Assembly: GCA_030616825.1 (NCBI GenBank)
Contig: JAUWWO010000010.1
Coordinates: forward strand, 1-7,993
DNA: 7,993 nt
Reading direction: 5' to 3'
DNA from: Candidatus Margulisiibacteriota bacterium
GTDB taxonomy: Bacteria > Margulisbacteria > WOR-1 > JAUWWO01
Within the stretch, counting starts at the first letter, position 1. Each line of letters begins with the position of its first letter. Position numbers and translations under genes: made by a program. Below, piece after piece: positions 4,924 to 7,993 of this stretch. The notes under the pieces are model-generated. The model had not been told where the DNA came from. It did no database searches and saw only the letters and a list, made by a program, of their open reading frames with translations.

Positions 4924-7032
4924 ATGCGAAAAATATTCAGACTGATAATTTCCTTTTTTAAGACTATCCTTGGAATTATTCTCAGTATATGGGACATTCT
5001 TCCAAAGGGATTTGGGAAGAAACTCCTTTTCTTTTTTGCTGTAGTCACTGCTGTCTTCTGCGGTTTTGTGGTTCAGATAATATTACAGCTTCCTGATGTT
5101 TCCACAATAAGCATATATGTTCCTTCTGAGACAACAGAGATCTATTCAGTTGATGGAATACTACTAGCAAGGCTGCATCAGGAAGAGAACCGCGTTGTCG
5201 TACCACTCTCAAGGATCTCTAAGACTCTACAGAAAACGGTTGTTATAACGGAGGACAAAAAATTTTTTGAACATCATGGATTTGATATCGAGGGAATCAC
5301 AAGGGCTGCTTTGGCAAATATACTGGAGGGACGCATTGTCCAGGGGGGAAGCACCATAACCCAGCAACTCGCAAGGAGTTTATTCCTCACAAAGAAAAGA
5401 ACTATAACCAGAAAACTTGCAGAGCTGCTCCTTGCGATACAAATAGAACGGCACTATACGAAAGAAGAGATACTGGAACTTTATCTAAATCAGATATACT
5501 GGGGCCACAATGCTTACGGGATAGAATCCGCTGCCAACCTATATTTCAACAAGCACGCTTCAGAGTTAAACCTCGGCGAGTGCGCACTGCTTGCAGGCAT
5601 TATGGACGGACCGGAGCTCTATTCACCCTACAGGAACAAGGAAGGTGCGAAACTGTGTCAAATCGTTGTTCTTGAAAAGTTGAAGGAAAAAGGATTAATA
5701 ACAGAAAGACAGGCATTGTACTATGAGCTGAAACCGCTCGAGCTCGCTCAAGAAAGACCAAAGAAATACGGATATAGATATCCATATTTTACAAGCCACG
5801 TTATATCCGAACTTATTAAAAAATATGGCGAATTAATGGTTTACAATGGAGGTTTAAGGGTGTACACAACGCTTGATACAAAGATGCAGCAGGTTGCTGA
5901 ATGGGTCACCCATAAGTACGTGTCCGAAGAAGGGGAAGATTATAACTTTTCCCAGGTTGCGCTGGTCTCTTTGGATCCAAGGACTGGTTATATAAAGACG
6001 ATGGTCGGTGGCATAAGTTACGAAGCCTCAGAGTTCAATCGGGTTACCCAGGCCAGGCGTCAGCCAGGATCTTCATTTAAACCCTATGTGTATACAGCAG
6101 CGCTTGAACTTGGCCTTTCTCCAGGGTTTATCATTGAGGATTCCCCTATAACATTTGAGGTCCCTGCAACTGAGTGGAATCCTGAAGGGCTATGGTCGCC
6201 CCGAAATTTTGACGAGAAATTCAGGGGAAATGTTACTCTGAGGCAAGCACTGGTGAATTCCCTTAATGTTCCATCCGTAAAACTCCTGGACATGATAGGA
6301 GTTCAGGCAGCTTTAAATGCTGCGCGCAAGATGGGTGTAAAATCACCTCTTAAAAGGAACCTGGGGCTGACCCTTGGAGTATCTGAGATAACCCTTCTTG
6401 AACACACATCAGCGTTTGGCATATTTGCGAACTCCGGCATCCGGGTTAAGCCTACGGCGATACTTAGAGTTGAAACAAGAGACGGCTCAATGCTTCACAA
6501 ACACGTTATAAGGGAGAGAAGGGTTCTTGATCCTAATATTGCAGCAACTATGGTATATATAATGCAGGGAGTACTTACAGAGGGACCCGGGGTCAGAGGA
6601 AAAATAGATCGGCCTGCTGGAGCAAAGACAGGGACATCACAGGAGTACAAGGACGCATGGTTTATAGGATATGTACCACAGCTCATCACCGGGGTATGGG
6701 TGGGAAATGATGACAATACTCCTATGGAGGGAGTAACCGAGGTGGCGGTATGCCCCAGGATGTGGAAAGCATTTATGGAGGTGGTGCTTACAGACATTCC
6801 TTCGGCAGAGTTTTCAAGGCCACAGGGATTAGTATCAGTTGAGGTTTGTCTGGATTCAGGAGGGGTTGCTACAGACTATTGCCCGGAAGACAGAGTTATT
6901 AGTGCAGATTATTGGTGGGACAAGGTTCCTGAAGAAGAATGTAATATTCACCGCGAACCAGAGTGGCTATGGAGTGTACCCTTTTTGTACAGGAGCAAAC
7001 CCGGAACAGTCGAAGTCGAGGAGAGACCATGA
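4924..7032 (+). CDS. mrcA: Class A penicillin-binding protein, PBP1A type (bifunctional transglycosylase/transpeptidase)
   Basis: This wall synthase polymerises glycan strands and cross-links their peptides on the outer face of the inner membrane. At 702 residues it is complete. A basic, partly hydrophobic N-terminus leads to one membrane anchor (about 33-57). The GT51 domain follows: ITEDKKFFEHHGFD (108-121, catalytic E110), GGSTITQQLARSLFL (141-155), RKLAELLLAIQIER (163-176, E167) and LYLNQIYWGHNAYGIE (186-201). The transpeptidase domain has SSFK (383-386, nucleophile S383), SLN (446-448) and KTGTS (568-572), then TGVWVGNDDNTPM (589-601). The tail has Cys at 642, 653 and 673 in a DSG..A..YCP context seen in other PBP1A proteins. 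No other ATG is usable: an in-frame TGA at 4900 lies upstream, and the next Met is far inside the protein. No Shine-Dalgarno precedes the ATG. It is first in its unit and overlaps the next gene by ATGA. The symbol rests on family type (ponA in other naming). Confidence 0.96.
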   Translation: MRKIFRLIISFFKTILGIILSIWDILPKGFGKKLLFFFAVVTAVFCGFVVQIILQLPDVSTISIYVPSETTEIYSVDGILLARLHQEENRVVVPLSRISKTLQKTVVITEDKKFFEHHGFDIEGITRAALANILEGRIVQGGSTITQQLARSLFLTKKRTITRKLAELLLAIQIERHYTKEEILELYLNQIYWGHNAYGIESAANLYFNKHASELNLGECALLAGIMDGPELYSPYRNKEGAKLCQIVVLEKLKEKGLITERQALYYELKPLELAQERPKKYGYRYPYFTSHVISELIKKYGELMVYNGGLRVYTTLDTKMQQVAEWVTHKYVSEEGEDYNFSQVALVSLDPRTGYIKTMVGGISYEASEFNRVTQARRQPGSSFKPYVYTAALELGLSPGFIIEDSPITFEVPATEWNPEGLWSPRNFDEKFRGNVTLRQALVNSLNVPSVKLLDMIGVQAALNAARKMGVKSPLKRNLGLTLGVSEITLLEHTSAFGIFANSGIRVKPTAILRVETRDGSMLHKHVIRERRVLDPNIAATMVYIMQGVLTEGPGVRGKIDRPAGAKTGTSQEYKDAWFIGYVPQLITGVWVGNDDNTPMEGVTEVAVCPRMWKAFMEVVLTDIPSAEFSRPQGLVSVEVCLDSGGVATDYCPEDRVISADYWWDKVPEEECNIHREPEWLWSVPFLYRSKPGTVEVEERP

Positions 7033-7993
7033 TCAAATTCGGAACAGACGGCTGGAGAGCAAAGATCGCGGACGAGTTTACCTTCTCTAACGTTCGTCTT
7101 GTAACACAGGCCATAGTTCAGTATGTTAAGGGGAAGAAGCTGGAGGGAAAGCCAATTGTTGTTGGATACGACAACAGATTTCTTTCCGAAGAGTACGCAA
7201 AAGAAGCGGCAAAGGTTATCACATCATCTGGAATTCCCTCCTTTCTCTCCCAAAAGCAGCTCCCTACCCCTTTGCTATCGTTTGCAGTAAAAACTCTCAA
7301 TGCTTCAGGTGGCATTATGATCACTGCAAGCCACAATCCACCAGAGTATAATGGCATAAAATTCAAAGCCTCATATGCAGGATCTGCACTGCCGGAGATA
7401 ACAGATGATATAGAAGCTGAATTAAAAAAACTTATCTCCTCTAAAGCCCAAATTAAAGTTTCTGACGAAGCAGAGGCAAGTATTAAATATTTCAATCCAG
7501 AAGAGCATTACCTTGAACACATAAGCAGGTTAGTTGACCTGAAACTCATATCCTCATCTAAATTGAGTGTTATCATAGATCCAATGCATGGATCTGCTGC
7601 AGGTTATCTAAGTGGAATACTTCAAGAAAAAGGAGTTAACGCCCAAGAGATTAACAACCATAGGGATCCTCTATTCGGAGGACTGTCTCCAGAGCCACTG
7701 CCACCTAATCTTGATGAGCTTGTCTCCCTTGTTCGCGAGACCTCTCTTGCTAATCCAGGGAACATAGTGTTTGGCATTGTTTTAGACGGTGATGGAGATA
7801 GAATCGCTGCTGTAGATGAGACCGGGGCATTTATAAATCCGCACAATATCTTTTCCATATTGCTCAAGCACCTTGTGGAGCATAAAAAACTCAAGGGCGA
7901 AGTGGTTAAAACATTTAACGTCACAAATTTAATCGATCGTCTTGTTAAGAAATACAACCTCAAGCTGCACGAGACCCCAATAGGATTTAAACA
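7029..7993 (+). CDS. Phosphoglucomutase/phosphomannomutase family enzyme (C-terminus cut by window edge)
   Basis: This alpha-D-phosphohexomutase moves phosphate between C1 and C6 of a hexose phosphate through a phosphoserine, supplying sugar nucleotides for envelope polymers. The 321 codons present are open to the right edge. The family is usually about 450-480 residues, so roughly the sugar- and phosphate-binding last third is missing. Motifs are FGTDGWR (4-10), ITASHNPPEYNGIK (98-111, phosphoserine S101), the Mg-binding DGDGDR (253-258), and the sugar-loop start ETPIGFK (315-321). FGTDGWR and TASHNP separate it from phosphoglucosamine mutase GlmM, which usually reads FGTDGIRG. Glucose versus mannose preference cannot be read from what is present. 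The ATG overlaps the PBP stop as ATGA, with GAGGAG 6 nt upstream, so it is probably co-translated with the PBP. Confidence 0.93.
   Translation, partial: MIKFGTDGWRAKIADEFTFSNVRLVTQAIVQYVKGKKLEGKPIVVGYDNRFLSEEYAKEAAKVITSSGIPSFLSQKQLPTPLLSFAVKTLNASGGIMITASHNPPEYNGIKFKASYAGSALPEITDDIEAELKKLISSKAQIKVSDEAEASIKYFNPEEHYLEHISRLVDLKLISSSKLSVIIDPMHGSAAGYLSGILQEKGVNAQEINNHRDPLFGGLSPEPLPPNLDELVSLVRETSLANPGNIVFGIVLDGDGDRIAAVDETGAFINPHNIFSILLKHLVEHKKLKGEVVKTFNVTNLIDRLVKKYNLKLHETPIGFK

Noticed and set aside
7118..7963. Two minus-strand open frames (125 and 113 codons) opposite the phosphohexomutase
   Set aside because: The plus strand carries an unbroken, motif-complete mutase frame; the opposite frames are Ser/Leu-rich shadows with no family resemblance.
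1..7993. CRISPR array, tRNA/rRNA, insertion sequence, toxin-antitoxin or phage defence genes
   Set aside because: I saw no regularly spaced repeats, no RNA-gene folds, no transposase or integrase motifs and no defence-type proteins; nearly all of the sequence is accounted for by housekeeping genes.

Overview
The window is an ordinary-looking, gene-dense stretch of bacterial chromosome, AT-leaning by eye, with eight protein genes in two divergent transcription units. There are no RNA genes, insertion sequences, phage genes or CRISPR repeats. It encodes an IspD of the MEP isoprenoid pathway, a RodA/class A PBP wall-building set, a type II dehydroquinase and an FGTDGWR-type phosphohexomutase. 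This points to a free-living bacterium, possibly of a little-cultured Gram-negative phylum such as Nitrospirota, Omnitrophota or a Desulfobacterota relative. That placement is an impression from protein style and cannot be settled from this sequence.

Leftward unit (minus strand, 4807 down to 1): aroQ, an M24 aminopeptidase of catalytic-domain size, ispD, a half-length TauE/SafE-type membrane protein, trpE and rodA (cut by the left edge). The junctions are tight: a 1-nt overlap, a 4-nt ATGA overlap, a 65-nt gap, an 18-nt gap and a 1-nt gap. This suggests one polycistronic message mixing aromatic amino-acid synthesis (aroQ, trpE), isoprenoid synthesis (ispD) and cell elongation (rodA). The only gap inside the unit, ispD to tauE, carries a hairpin with two competing pairings.

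Rightward unit (plus strand, 4924 onward): a complete class A penicillin-binding protein (PBP1A type) and, overlapping it by ATGA, a phosphoglucomutase/phosphomannomutase cut by the right edge.

The 116-bp region between the two units (4808-4923) holds two face-to-face promoters, each with an extended TGATATAAT -10 box. A perfect 13-bp palindrome overlaps both -35 regions. The plus-strand promoter lies so close to the PBP start codon that the message should be nearly leaderless, and no Shine-Dalgarno sequence is visible there. The two units together supply a SEDS polymerase (RodA), a bifunctional PBP, a sugar-phosphate mutase and the isoprenoid precursor step needed for the undecaprenyl carrier, so one regulator at the central palindrome could co-ordinate envelope growth. 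That last link is inference. I did not find a clearly new defence or mobile system here; the most unusual items are the shared promoter region, the half-size transporter and the mixed operon.
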